DNA of 64,000 bases from Bacillus sp. CHD6a (GCF_001293645.1 NZ_LBMD01000002.1:186001-250000), one strand, 5' to 3'; positions 42,705 to 50,912 are shown, counted from the first letter of the stretch. The notes: generated by a model not told the origin, from the sequence alone. Numbers and translations are program-made.

Positions 42705-44006
42705 CTAAACCTCACTTGGCCGCTCGACGATATCTTTCCGTCTGTAAACACTTAAGATAATCCCTAAAATCGCGGAATAAAAAATCAGTGTGGTCCCGCC
42801 ATAGCTGATGAATGGTAGTGATACACCCACTATTGGTGCAAAACCTACCCCCATAAGAATGTTCCATATGGCTGGGACTGCGATTAAGGTAGCGCCACCA
42901 ACTACTAAAATCCTTCCATAAGAATCCTTCGTCTTGCTTGCATTTCTTGAAATTTTCCATATAAAAACCATCAGTAAAATGCAAAGAGCTATTCCAAATG
43001 CCCAGCCGAGTGAGTAAACAAGGTAAGGGAAAGCGAATTCTGTATGGGCGTCTGGAAGGGATTGAATGGCACTATTCCCATTTAACCCATTTCCGAACCA
43101 ACCTGCGTCAGCAATGAGTCCCTTGATTAAGATGTACATATAACCCGGTCCATCAAAATATTTTTCAGGGGAAAGAAAAGAAAATAATCTATCACTTAAT
43201 AGACTGCCTTGAGAGGTAATTAAAATCAGCACAATAAAAAGTAGGCACGTAGTCAATTCTGCTGTAATCAAGATGACCTCACTCATTTTTCGTTTTTTAG
43301 AAAAAATAAACATCATTAATACACATGAAAAATAAAAAATACTGTAAGGCAAGGAAGGAAGCATCATGAAAAGCATGAAAGGTATCCAGAAAAGACCAAA
43401 CATCATTACTTGTTTCCAGCCGTTAAACATGTCAGATTTTGTGAAAATACCAGCCCACGCTAGGAAAAACAAAAGCATAGAAATGGTAGCCGCATCCACC
43501 GTAATTCCGCCAAATGAGATCCATCTCTTGACTCCGCCTGCTGAAACACCGAATACAGGAAGGATTAGGAGTACTAGCACGCCACTACTATAAAAAATCC
43601 ACCACCAATTTTTCAGTTTTTGATAATCAAAGAATAGAAATGCAATCAGGACGATTGTTCCCAGGCTGTACCAAATTACCTGCTGTTTCAAAAATAATGA
43701 GCCAGGTGCATTTCCGATTAAGGGGAGAAAGCTGATTGCACCAATCACAATAAATAGACTAATGAGTATCCAGTCCATTCTAGGTTTATGAAGCTTATTT
43801 AATTTTTCCCCAATGGAATAAGGATTCCCCATTTCTTGAACGGCCTTTTCCTCTGCTTCTTTTAAGGAATCTACACGGTTCTCAAAAGACTTGCTTAATT
43901 CTAGGAGGTGATGGTGGAGCTCTTTTCTAATCATGCTGTGCGCTTCTTTGGATCTTACTTTTGAGATTACTTTTGTTAGAAATTCATTAAAGATCGGTGA
44001 ACTCAT
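42705..44006 (-). CDS. FtsW/RodA/SpoVE family protein with N-terminal HAAS-like domain
   Basis: 433 residues. Residues 1-75 form a soluble helical domain (EAHSMIRKELHHHLLELS...AVQEMGNP) of the HAAS type found next to PadR regulators; then ten membrane helices of the SEDS family with NGLNGNSAIQSLPDAHTEFAFPYLVYSLGW and the C-terminal GVSLPFISYGGTTL. SEDS proteins polymerise or handle peptidoglycan precursors. It is the last gene of a sigma/PadR operon and overlaps the PadR gene by four bases, so an envelope-stress role under its sigma factor is likely. Confidence 0.85.
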   Translation of the reverse strand: MSSPIFNEFLTKVISKVRSKEAHSMIRKELHHHLLELSKSFENRVDSLKEAEEKAVQEMGNPYSIGEKLNKLHKPRMDWILISLFIVIGAISFLPLIGNAPGSLFLKQQVIWYSLGTIVLIAFLFFDYQKLKNWWWIFYSSGVLVLLILPVFGVSAGGVKRWISFGGITVDAATISMLLFFLAWAGIFTKSDMFNGWKQVMMFGLFWIPFMLFMMLPSLPYSIFYFSCVLMMFIFSKKRKMSEVILITAELTTCLLFIVLILITSQGSLLSDRLFSFLSPEKYFDGPGYMYILIKGLIADAGWFGNGLNGNSAIQSLPDAHTEFAFPYLVYSLGWAFGIALCILLMVFIWKISRNASKTKDSYGRILVVGGATLIAVPAIWNILMGVGFAPIVGVSLPFISYGGTTLIFYSAILGIILSVYRRKDIVERPSEV

Positions 44007-44440
44007 AAGGAGGCCTCCTCTAGTAATTCTTTTAATAGAAACGGTTGTTTGGCATATCCTTTTTTAAAGGCGGCTGCCAAGTACTTCCGACCTTTTGCAG
44101 TTAGTGCATAAAACTTCTTATCCTCTCTCCACATAGAAGTCAGTATTTCTTTTTTCTCTAACAAATGTAAAAGGGTATAAAGTTGTCCTTCATTGTGTAA
44201 AAAGCTGTGTTCTTCTTTTTGGAAAAGTTGTGTGGAAATATCAAATCCATGCTTGGCCTCTAGTTGTAGAGATTCCAAAATGGAAAGGACGGTTTTTTCG
44301 TTAAATGAGTGAAGCGTAGAGTATGAATGCTTGGACTGTATCGCTTCGTTCACTCTAGCTTTTCGTTCTTCTGTAAAAGAGAGATCTTTGAAAACATTCT
44401 TTTTCATAGACTTTTTGAAATTTAGAAATGGATCGTTCAT
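44003..44440 (-). CDS. PadR-like winged-helix regulator
   Basis: 145 residues. The C-terminal two thirds form a PadR winged helix: SILESLQLEAKHGFDISTQLF, HNEGQLYTLLHLLEKKEILTSMWREDKKFYALTAKGRKYL. An N-terminal extension of about 50 residues has no known match. It sits between an ECF sigma factor gene (4-bp gap) and a HAAS-SEDS gene (4-bp overlap), so it likely controls or reads this operon. Confidence 0.75.
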   Translation of the reverse strand: MNDPFLNFKKSMKKNVFKDLSFTEERKARVNEAIQSKHSYSTLHSFNEKTVLSILESLQLEAKHGFDISTQLFQKEEHSFLHNEGQLYTLLHLLEKKEILTSMWREDKKFYALTAKGRKYLAAAFKKGYAKQPFLLKELLEEASL

Positions 44441-44443
44441 TCT

Positions 44444-44992
44444 TTAAACCTCCTCTATCAAGTGTTCTTTTAATATCTCTTTTGCGCGTTTAAGTCTTGT
44501 TTTTATCGTATTTACATTAACCGAGGTAATCTTGCTAATTTCAGCCAAAGGAAGTTCCTCATAATAATGAAGGACCACCACTTCACGATATTTTACAGGC
44601 AATCCCATTACTGCATTGGTCAGGCTTTCTTCTTCGCTTTTGGATATAACCTCTACCTCGACATCTTTTGCTTTGGAAGGTATATAGTCCAATAGTTTTT
44701 CATTGAGAATTAGCTTTCGATAATGCCAACTCCTTAGATAGTCTTTACAATGGTTGCTGGCAATTCGGTAGAGCCAAGTCTTTATGGAAGACTGGTGCTT
44801 GAATTGGTCAAGCTTCTCATAGCACTTGATGAAAATCTCTTGCGTTAAATCCTCTGCTATCGTCTGGTTCTTAACATATGTAAAAACAAGATGGAGTACC
44901 GCGTCCCCGTTCTCATTCATTAATTCATGGATAAGCTGTTCCTTATCTGTAGCAAACACTTTAGAAACTGCCTTGTGTTCTAGTTCGTTCAT
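44444..44992 (-). CDS. ECF-type RNA polymerase sigma factor
   Basis: 182 residues. Region 2: FTYVKNQTIAEDLTQEIFIKCYEKLDQFKHQSSIKTWLYRIASNHCKDYLRSW; region 4: LPVKYREVVVLHYYEELPLAEISKITSVNVNTIKTRLKRAKEIL. Both are intact. The ATG at 44992 follows GGAGGG. An ECF-type promoter (AAC-N17-CGTC) lies just upstream, suggesting it activates itself. No typical anti-sigma gene is next to it; the PadR-like protein takes that place. Confidence 0.9.
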   Translation of the reverse strand: MNELEHKAVSKVFATDKEQLIHELMNENGDAVLHLVFTYVKNQTIAEDLTQEIFIKCYEKLDQFKHQSSIKTWLYRIASNHCKDYLRSWHYRKLILNEKLLDYIPSKAKDVEVEVISKSEEESLTNAVMGLPVKYREVVVLHYYEELPLAEISKITSVNVNTIKTRLKRAKEILKEHLIEEV

Positions 44993-45019
44993 GTTGACAA
45001 CCCTCCTTTCTCCATTTTA

Positions 45020-45043
45020 GACGAAGCACCCACTGTTTGGGTT
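45020..45043 (-). promoter_or_regulatory. ECF-type promoter of the sigma/PadR/FtsW operon
   Basis: On the minus strand AAC (45043-45041) is followed after 17 bases by CGTC (45023-45020), the ECF -35/-10 pattern, about 30 bp before the sigma gene start. Confidence 0.7.
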
Positions 45044-45144
45044 TGGAAAAAAATAAATAGTTTCATTGTAAGTAGCTAAAAAAGCCAATACGGAAAGTAT
45101 TTTGTATGAAATTTTGCACATCAATCAAGTACTTTGTTGAAGAA

Positions 45145-45179
45145 ATTACTTTGACAGACAAAGTAATGTGTTGTAAATT
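45145..45179 (+). promoter_or_regulatory. Promoter with operator for the padR gene
   Basis: TTGACA (45151-45156) and TAAATT (45174-45179) are 17 bp apart. The -35 is embedded in the perfect inverted repeat ATTACTTTG-ACAGA-CAAAGTAAT (45145-45167), so the PadR protein encoded next probably represses itself here. Confidence 0.65.
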
Positions 45180-45200
45180 ATAACCAGGAGGTGAGAAAAT

Positions 45201-45554
45201 GTGGAAACTAAAATATCGACTGATTTGATACGGGGGCATACAGATACCATTATTCTAAATGTGCTTCGGCAAGGAGATAGTTATGGGTATCAGATTTTTA
45301 AGTCCATTATGGAACTAAGTAAAAATCAATATGAGTTGAAAGAGGCAACGCTTTACACAGCTTTTCGTCGCCTCGAGAAGGAAGGATCTATCGCTTCTTA
45401 TTGGGGAGATGAAACCCAGGGTGGCCGTCGGAAATATTACAGAATAACGGAAGATGGTACGGCGCGCTACAATCAGTACAAGAAAGAATGGAAGATTGCT
45501 AAAGAGATACTTAATGACTTGATAGAGGGAGGAATGGAGAATGATGAGAAATAA
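45201..45554 (+). CDS. PadR family transcriptional regulator
   Basis: 117 residues from GTG 45201, six bases after AGGAGGTGA (ATG 45199 is in another frame). Winged helix: IILNVLRQGDSYGYQIFKSIMELSKNQYELKEATLYTAFRRLEKEGSIASYWGDETQGGRRKYYRITEDG, a textbook PadR. The next gene overlaps its 3' end and encodes a HAAS-type membrane protein, the usual PadR partner. Probably an effector-responsive repressor of its own operon. Confidence 0.93.
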   Translation: METKISTDLIRGHTDTIILNVLRQGDSYGYQIFKSIMELSKNQYELKEATLYTAFRRLEKEGSIASYWGDETQGGRRKYYRITEDGTARYNQYKKEWKIAKEILNDLIEGGMENDEK

Positions 45555-46203
45555 TGTGGACAAAAAAGTCCAGGCGTATGTGGATGGGCTTTTCTCCGGT
45601 GTTGGTGAAAGTCAGCAATTATTTGATCTTAAAGAAGAGCTAGCAACCAATCTAAAAGAGAAAATCGCAGACTACAAGAAGGAAGGAATGGATGAGTCAG
45701 CCGCATTCAAGGAAGCAGTTAGTTCCATGGGCGACCTTAGCGGACTGGTCGATGATATGCGGGAAGTAGGGCAGGACAAAGCGAAGCAGGCGGTGTACTC
45801 TTCCATGACAGCGCGAATCTCCGCGGCTGGGTTGATTACAGGGATATTGTTGATTTTGTTCGGTGTATTAACATCTTCCATGTTGTATTTTATGGATATG
45901 GAATTGGAAGCTGTGACAGGGACAGCGATTTTTGTTGTGTTTGGGATTGCCATCATTACGTATAGCGGATTAACGAGAGAAAGCAGTAAGAAATATGCAA
46001 TGAATAGGGTTCGTGCCATTTTATATGCAGTGGCAGTCGGGTTGGTCGCATTCAGTTTATTTGTTGCTTTTACAACAGGGTTTGCAACCGGAAAGATGTA
46101 TATTGCAATTAGCTCCTTTATGATTTTCTTCTTGGTTGGAGTTGGTTTATGGTTAGGACTTGCTTTTACGGGGACGGATCGTAGGAAGATGGTGGTGAGG
46201 TAG
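45544..46203 (+). CDS. HAAS domain membrane protein (PadR partner)
   Basis: About 219 residues. N-terminal soluble HAAS domain (about 1-75: QLFDLKEELATNLKEKIADYKKEG...AVSSMGDLSGL), then four membrane helices (about 92-112, 118-140, 157-178, 184-204). It overlaps the padR gene, so the pair forms an operon. The domain is thought to link PadR regulators to a membrane signal; the sensed signal is unknown. AGAGGGAGGAATGGAG gives the ribosome site. Confidence 0.8.
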   Translation: MRNNVDKKVQAYVDGLFSGVGESQQLFDLKEELATNLKEKIADYKKEGMDESAAFKEAVSSMGDLSGLVDDMREVGQDKAKQAVYSSMTARISAAGLITGILLILFGVLTSSMLYFMDMELEAVTGTAIFVVFGIAIITYSGLTRESSKKYAMNRVRAILYAVAVGLVAFSLFVAFTTGFATGKMYIAISSFMIFFLVGVGLWLGLAFTGTDRRKMVVR

Positions 46204-46235
46204 TGATAACGCAAGGAAGTTGGGCAAAAGAAAAC

Positions 46236-46325
46236 CACCTTCTGCTTAGGTAAAAGAAAAAGGTGGCTTTCACACTTAGATAAATCGTTGAGAGAGGTGT
46301 TGGCGCACTTCTCTCTTTTTTATTA
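46236..46325. terminator. Two hairpins between HAAS gene and bioY
   Basis: CCACCTT...AAGGTGG (from about 46236) and AGAGAGGTG...CACTTCTCT followed by a T-run (46291-46325) lie between the convergent genes and can serve as terminators for both. Confidence 0.6.
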
Positions 46326-46337
46326 TACATCAGAGTA

Positions 46338-46907
46338 TCACGCAGCTACATCCCCATTTCCCTGCAAAAGGTTAGCCTGCTTCAGACGTCTTCTTACTGT
46401 AATGCCAATCCAACTTGCTAAGAATGCTTTAATCAAACCCACGACAATAAAAGGATAAACCCCGAACTTCAACGCATTTGCCCATGTCATGTCCATCACA
46501 ATCTTTAACTGAATCGTTCCCATCACCAGCGTAATAATCATCCCCACCGTGTTGGCGAGCATGGCCCATTTTAATGTGAAAGATGTTTTTTCTAATATGT
46601 AACCAGTGAAAAATGCAGCTAGGATAAAGCCGAAGATGTAACCTCCTGTAGGACCAATAAGTACAGCAGCCCCACCTTTCATTTCAGCAAACACCGGTAA
46701 GCCAACTGCTCCAAGCAGGACGTAACACACCATTGACATAGCCCCGTATCTACTTCCAAGGATGGTTGCAGCAAGTCCGACCGCAAGTGTTTGCCCGCTG
46801 ATAGGCACGAGCGGTAAAGGAATTTCCATTTGTGCGAGCACCGCTGTAATCGCGGCGAACATAGCGCATAGTATTAGCCATCTTAATCTTTCGTTTTTTG
46901 TTGTCAA
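46338..46907 (-). CDS. bioY: Biotin transporter BioY
   Basis: 189 residues, six membrane helices. Matches the S component of biotin ECF transporters: LVPISGQTLAVGLAATILGSRYGA, MKGGAAVLIGPTGGYIFGFILAAFFTGYI, and WIGITVRRRL at the end. It imports biotin, alone or with shared EcfAA'T modules. GGAGGAACCTCA precedes the start. A BirA operator lies immediately upstream, so transcription is repressed by biotin-loaded BirA. Confidence 0.95.
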   Translation of the reverse strand: MTTKNERLRWLILCAMFAAITAVLAQMEIPLPLVPISGQTLAVGLAATILGSRYGAMSMVCYVLLGAVGLPVFAEMKGGAAVLIGPTGGYIFGFILAAFFTGYILEKTSFTLKWAMLANTVGMIITLVMGTIQLKIVMDMTWANALKFGVYPFIVVGLIKAFLASWIGITVRRRLKQANLLQGNGDVAA

Positions 46908-46922
46908 TTGAGGTTCCTCCTA

Positions 46923-46957
46923 TTATGTAAACTTTCAATAATTATAAGTTTACATAA
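46923..46957. promoter_or_regulatory. BirA operator upstream of bioY
   Basis: TTATGTAAAC (46923-46932) and GTTTACATAA (46948-46957) are perfect inverted repeats with a 15-base spacer, the known BirA box architecture in Firmicutes. Confidence 0.85.
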
Positions 46958-46988
46958 AACGCGGATTAATTGGAAGGTTTTTTTGGAT

Positions 46989-47360
46989 ATGAATGCATGG
47001 ATTAAGCTCGGTCAAGTCATGCTCTATGTAAATAATAAAGATGAAGCGTTGAGGTTTTGGACAGAGACAGTAGGGTTCCACGTCATCTCTGATGAGGGCA
47101 ATGGAGAGAGAATGAGATGGGTTGAAATAGCACCGTCAAAAAGTTTGGAAACAAGCATCATCTAACAAAACAAGGAATTCGTTGCAAAAATGTCACCGGG
47201 ACTTAACCTTGGTAAGCCTTCTTTCGTGTTTTTTACGGAGATCCTTGAAAGGATATATGACGATTTATCTAGTAAAAGTTTAACCGTGGGGGAAATGGTA
47301 ATTATGCCTTCTGGTAAACCTTCGAGGAATCATTCTCTGATTTTTTTTCTTTTTTAAAAC
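46989..47360 (+). pseudogene. VOC family gene broken by an in-frame stop
   Basis: ATG 46989 begins a VOC protein (WIKLGQVMLYVNNKDEALRFWTETVGF, EIAPSKSLETSII) that stops at TAA 47163-47165. The same frame continues without a start as QNKEFVAKMSPGLNLGKPSFVFFT and YDDLSSKSLTVGEMVIMPSGK, which belong to the same family's second half, then degenerates near 47315. One TTA-to-TAA type change plus loss of the C-terminus explains it. Confidence 0.8.
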
Positions 47361-47380
47361 TTTTTTGAAGTTCGTCCGTC
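47358..47380 (+). promoter_or_regulatory. ECF-type promoter upstream of sigma factor gene
   Basis: AAC (47358-47360), 16 bases, CGTC (47377-47380), preceded and followed by T-rich sequence; this is the consensus ECF layout, 35 bp before the sigma gene start. Confidence 0.75.
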
Positions 47381-47414
47381 TATACAGTGTCATAAAAATT
47401 GAGGGGGGAACCAG

Positions 47415-47942
47415 GTGTCATTCTATAAAGAAAATGAGATAGAGGCGTGGTATAGCCAATACCATCAGACTATTTTCAAGTATATTATTCTCATGGTCAA
47501 AGACAGTCAGCAGGCAGAGGATTTGACGCAAGAGACTTTTTTAAGAGCATATAAGCATCATCATACATATAAAAGGGATTCTTCACCGAAGACTTGGCTC
47601 TTTAGGATCGCTCACAATACCACACTTGATCACCTCCGGAAGATGAAACCGATAAGGTTATTCCATCAAGTTTTCCAAAAAGAGCAAACCGTTTCATCGG
47701 AGGACATTGTCATCCTTAAAGAGAATTCACGTGAACTTTATGACGCACTGAACAATCTAAAGGATAACTATAAACAGGTGATTATCCTTCGAAAAATTAA
47801 AGGCTTTTCCATTTTGGAAACAGCTCACATCCTGGATTGGTCAGAAAGTAAAGTGAAGTCAACTCTGTTTCGGGCGATGCAGACCTTGGAGGAGAAAATG
47901 AAGAGGGAGGTAAATAATGATGAGAAGCAGGTCAGAGGGTGA
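47415..47942 (+). CDS. ECF-type RNA polymerase sigma factor
   Basis: 175 residues from GTG 47415, which follows GAGGGGGGAA. Region 2 (LMVKDSQQAEDLTQETFLRAYKHHHTYKRDSSPKTWLFRIAHNTTLDHLRKMKP) and region 4 (LKDNYKQVIILRKIKGFSILETAHILDWSESKVKSTLFRAMQTLEEKM) are complete. It overlaps the next gene, which should be its anti-sigma factor. The matching promoter at 47358 suggests autoregulation. Confidence 0.92.
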   Translation: MSFYKENEIEAWYSQYHQTIFKYIILMVKDSQQAEDLTQETFLRAYKHHHTYKRDSSPKTWLFRIAHNTTLDHLRKMKPIRLFHQVFQKEQTVSSEDIVILKENSRELYDALNNLKDNYKQVIILRKIKGFSILETAHILDWSESKVKSTLFRAMQTLEEKMKREVNNDEKQVRG

Positions 47943-48651
47943 TTCCCGTTTGGAGCAATCACTGAAGAGGTTGGAGCATGATTTGGAGTGGAATCAGGAG
48001 CGTGCCGGTTTGGTAGGAGAGCGAATTGGGGGCAATATAAGAACTATCAAAAAAAGGCAGGTTGCATCAAAGTTTCTTATAGCTGTTGCAACATTGTTAT
48101 TGATGATAAGTATTCCGATTATCGTAATTGAAACACAGGAAGTGGCTATGGAAGAGGATAGTCTTTATCAAGCAGCTCCAAATACTGAGAAGAATTCCGA
48201 TGCTAATGGCATCATTATGGATTCGATTTATCATGTGTTTCCCATTAATGCAGATAAATATATTGATGCTATAGTCGGTGAGCCATTAATTTCGGAGGGA
48301 GGTATCTATGCAGCTTACTATTACCAACTTGGTATTGGCTCTCCTGAATTACTTCATATTACTACTTATGAAAATGATGAGTATTCTATCGATCAAAGGA
48401 TGGAAATGTTATTACCACTCAAGAAATTCCCCTCAGCCTCCTATGAATCTATAGAAATTCTAGTTGGAGATCACCGTGCTGTACTGACTGTTTCGAATCA
48501 AGAATATGGAGGAGTGACACTTTTAGTAGTAACTGAAAATTTTGTGTACACTTTTTCCCCACCCTTTCAATTTAAGGACATGACAGACAAAGAAGCAGAG
48601 CAGTTGAAAGAGGATATAGTCGAACTTGCAAAGCTACTTAACTTTAAATGA
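47917..48651 (+). CDS. Putative anti-sigma factor, membrane-anchored
   Basis: 244 residues: cytoplasmic N-terminal helices (about 1-48), one membrane helix (FLIAVATLLLMISIPIIVI, about 52-70) and an extracellular domain. The N-terminus lacks the zinc HxxxCxxC motif. It overlaps the sigma gene by 26 bases, so the pairing and topology suggest an anti-sigma role; the sensed signal is unknown. GGGAGGT precedes the ATG. Confidence 0.7.
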   Translation: MMRSRSEGDSRLEQSLKRLEHDLEWNQERAGLVGERIGGNIRTIKKRQVASKFLIAVATLLLMISIPIIVIETQEVAMEEDSLYQAAPNTEKNSDANGIIMDSIYHVFPINADKYIDAIVGEPLISEGGIYAAYYYQLGIGSPELLHITTYENDEYSIDQRMEMLLPLKKFPSASYESIEILVGDHRAVLTVSNQEYGGVTLLVVTENFVYTFSPPFQFKDMTDKEAEQLKEDIVELAKLLNFK

Positions 48652-48658
48652 AAAAAAG

Positions 48659-48706
48659 GTTCCATTTGCTTTCTAGTGTAAACTAGAGTTGCAGATGGAA
48701 TTTTTT
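48659..48706 (+). terminator. Terminator after the first sigma/anti-sigma pair
   Basis: TTCCAT and ATGGAA flank an inner TCTAGT/ACTAGA stem, followed by TTTTTT. Confidence 0.75.
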
Positions 48707-48721
48707 ATTATGAAAAACTGT

Positions 48722-48744
48722 AACCAATGAACAATCCTCACGTC
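48722..48744 (+). promoter_or_regulatory. ECF-type promoter of second sigma operon
   Basis: AAC (48722-48724), 16 bases, CGTC (48741-48744), 49 bp before the sigma gene start. Confidence 0.65.
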
Positions 48745-48792
48745 CTTAAAGTAAGCAAATTTGCGATAGCTATAGAGAGATAGGTGACATAA

Positions 48793-49326
48793 ATGGAGGG
48801 AGAATGGTCAATTCGAAAGCTCGATGATTGGTATGAGCGTTATAGTGATGAGGTTTTCCGTTATGTTCTGATGATGACCGGTGATCCAGAGATGGCGAAG
48901 GACTTGACACATGATACGTATATCAAGGCTTATCAAGCATTAGATCGTTATAAAGGGGAGACAAGTGAAAGGAATTGGCTGTACCGGATTGCCCGGAATG
49001 CGACAATTGATGAATTTCGGAAGAGGAAGCCTTTTCGTTTTGTGGTGGATTCTTTTGCCGCAACTGCCGTGCTTTCAACAACGGAATATCTACCAGAACA
49101 GGTGGCGCAGCAAGGAGAATATGAGGCGTATCTGTATCGTGCCTTGCAACAATTGAAAAGGTCATATCGGGAGGTCATTATTTTACGAAAAATAAAGGAT
49201 TTGACGGTGCGGGAAACTGCAGAAATCCTTGGTTGGAGTGAAGGCAAGGTGAAGACCACTTTGCACAGAGCGTTGGAAGCCTTGAAGAAACAAATGCTAA
49301 AGGAGGGCTATAACCATGACGCATGA
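48793..49326 (+). CDS. ECF-type RNA polymerase sigma factor
   Basis: 177 residues. Region 2 (VLMMTGDPEMAKDLTHDTYIKAYQALDRYKGETSERNWLYRIARNATIDEFRKRKPF) and region 4 (LKRSYREVIILRKIKDLTVRETAEILGWSEGKVKTTLHRALEALKKQ) are intact. It is clearly paralogous to the sigma factor encoded at 47415 (shared VIILRKIK and SEGKVKTTLHRA-type segments). It overlaps its downstream partner by 11 bases. An ECF promoter lies upstream. Confidence 0.92.
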   Translation: MEGEWSIRKLDDWYERYSDEVFRYVLMMTGDPEMAKDLTHDTYIKAYQALDRYKGETSERNWLYRIARNATIDEFRKRKPFRFVVDSFAATAVLSTTEYLPEQVAQQGEYEAYLYRALQQLKRSYREVIILRKIKDLTVRETAEILGWSEGKVKTTLHRALEALKKQMLKEGYNHDA

Positions 49327-50155
49327 AAAAGATGAGAGTCGCTTGGATCAAACATTGAAGGGATATCAAGCGATCAGGATGGATGAGGAAGGAAAAAAGG
49401 AAATCCATGAACGAGTAATGGAGTCAGTTAGGCATAAGGAGAAAAGACAACAAAGGAGATGGGATATGAGGCCGGTTGTTTCATTTATGATGGCTGGGTT
49501 TTTGTTGGTGATTGGTGGGTACTTTCTTGCGACAGAGTTGATTTTCTCAGATGATACGGAAAAGAGTTTGACGGTGGATAAGGAGAATGACACTGTTGTA
49601 GAAGCTGTAAATGGAGGGGTGACTCCGTATACTAATTTAGAAAAAGCTGCCTCTGCTAAATTTGGGACAGAGGTTCATATACCGTTTCATGCTGATGTTC
49701 CTTTACAGACTGCATTTATCATAAATGATGGCTATACTTTGGATGATGAGGAGTTTATCGGCGATCCGGTAGTGGCAGCATTTGTGTATAGTACTCTTGA
49801 AGCAGGTGAAGAGGAAGAGACGTCAGAGGAACTTAGTGAGTTAAAGTTATCGCCTTCAACTGACCTGATTTATGGGGAGTTTCTGGTGAATGATAAGCAT
49901 ATGGTGGGGCTGAACATTTTGAATGGGGAAACTACTCATATTGACAGGATTAATTACAACCTTATTGGTGAAGAGAAGCGTATCGCTGGTAAAACGGTTT
50001 ACTATAATCATCTGAAAAAATCAATTCCCGATACGTTCAGAATAAGTTTCCGAGTCGATGAAGATGTGTATGCATTCTATTTTAATGCGGAAAGAGTGTC
50101 GGAGAGTTATGCGTATGCTTTTGTGGAGAAGTCGTTGAAGCAGATAGGAGAATAA
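49316..50155 (+). CDS. Putative anti-sigma factor, membrane-anchored
   Basis: 279 residues with a cytoplasmic N-terminal segment (about 1-55), one membrane helix (VVSFMMAGFLLVIGGYFLATEL, about 57-78) and an extracellular domain of about 200 residues. Like the protein encoded at 47917 it has no zinc anti-sigma motif and pairs with a sigma gene, so the two pairs look like duplicates. AAGGAGGG precedes the ATG. Signal unknown. Confidence 0.7.
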   Translation: MTHEKDESRLDQTLKGYQAIRMDEEGKKEIHERVMESVRHKEKRQQRRWDMRPVVSFMMAGFLLVIGGYFLATELIFSDDTEKSLTVDKENDTVVEAVNGGVTPYTNLEKAASAKFGTEVHIPFHADVPLQTAFIINDGYTLDDEEFIGDPVVAAFVYSTLEAGEEEETSEELSELKLSPSTDLIYGEFLVNDKHMVGLNILNGETTHIDRINYNLIGEEKRIAGKTVYYNHLKKSIPDTFRISFRVDEDVYAFYFNAERVSESYAYAFVEKSLKQIGE

Positions 50156-50163
50156 GGGGTAGG

Positions 50164-50205
50164 AGGGTTCTTTCGCTTTAGCGTGGGAACCCTTCTTTAT
50201 TTAGA
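50164..50205 (+). terminator. Terminator after the second sigma/anti-sigma pair
   Basis: AGGGTTC (50164-50170) and GAACCCT (50187-50193) pair with an inner hairpin and are followed by TCTTTATTT. Confidence 0.7.
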
Positions 50206-50276
50206 AAAAGACTTTCACGAGTTTTGGTTGTGGCTTAAAATGTAGAGTAAATAAAAGTGCGAAGGAGGCTATTGAA

Positions 50277-50912
50277 TTGTTGTTATCCCTCTCATTCCTT
50301 ACCGTGCTTCTTGGTGTTTTTTATCTGTTTGCGGTAGAAAAACATCATAAATCATGGACGTATATGTTAAAGCCAGGCACCATGGTGATCATTATATTTA
50401 TCGCGATATTGGGATTAGGGAATGTATCTTTTGCATATGGCTGGTGGATTCTAGCAGGGTTAGTATTTTCTATATTAGGTGATATTTTTCTGATGCTTCC
50501 TAAGGATCGTTTTGTATATGGGTTAGTTTCTTTTTTGGTCGGGCATGTATGCTATGTTGTGGCTTTTTGGTATGTGCCTGGCGGTGGTGAGGTAAATACA
50601 TGGATTTCTGGAGCACTATTTTTTGTCGCTGTTCTCTATCTTTTGAAACTTTCAAAAGGAGTTGTAAATTCTGGAGGTATCTATCTTTTTCTAGCAGTCA
50701 CTGCGTATGTAGCGATTATCACGGCCATGGTTTGGGCGGCATTCTATAGTCAACAGCCGTTTATTATAGCTGGAGCAATCTTATTTTTCTTTTCCGATGC
50801 CATTCTAGCTTGGGATAAATTTGTCGGGAAGATAAGCTATCGAAACTATCTGGTGATGATTCCCTATTATTTAGCACAATATCTATTTGCGATATCTTTG
50901 CAATGGTTTTAA
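50277..50912 (+). CDS. Lysoplasmalogenase (YhhN) family membrane protein
   Basis: 211 residues, about eight membrane helices. Family motifs: YMLKPGTMVIIIFIAIL near the N-terminus, LGDIFLMLPKDRFVYGLVSFLVGHVCYVVAF with the conserved G-D and G-H residues, and FFFSDAILAWDKF. Mammalian members (TMEM86) hydrolyse the vinyl ether of lysoplasmalogens; the bacterial role is unclear. TTG 50277 follows GAAGGAGG by eight bases. Confidence 0.85.
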   Translation: MLLSLSFLTVLLGVFYLFAVEKHHKSWTYMLKPGTMVIIIFIAILGLGNVSFAYGWWILAGLVFSILGDIFLMLPKDRFVYGLVSFLVGHVCYVVAFWYVPGGGEVNTWISGALFFVAVLYLLKLSKGVVNSGGIYLFLAVTAYVAIITAMVWAAFYSQQPFIIAGAILFFFSDAILAWDKFVGKISYRNYLVMIPYYLAQYLFAISLQWF

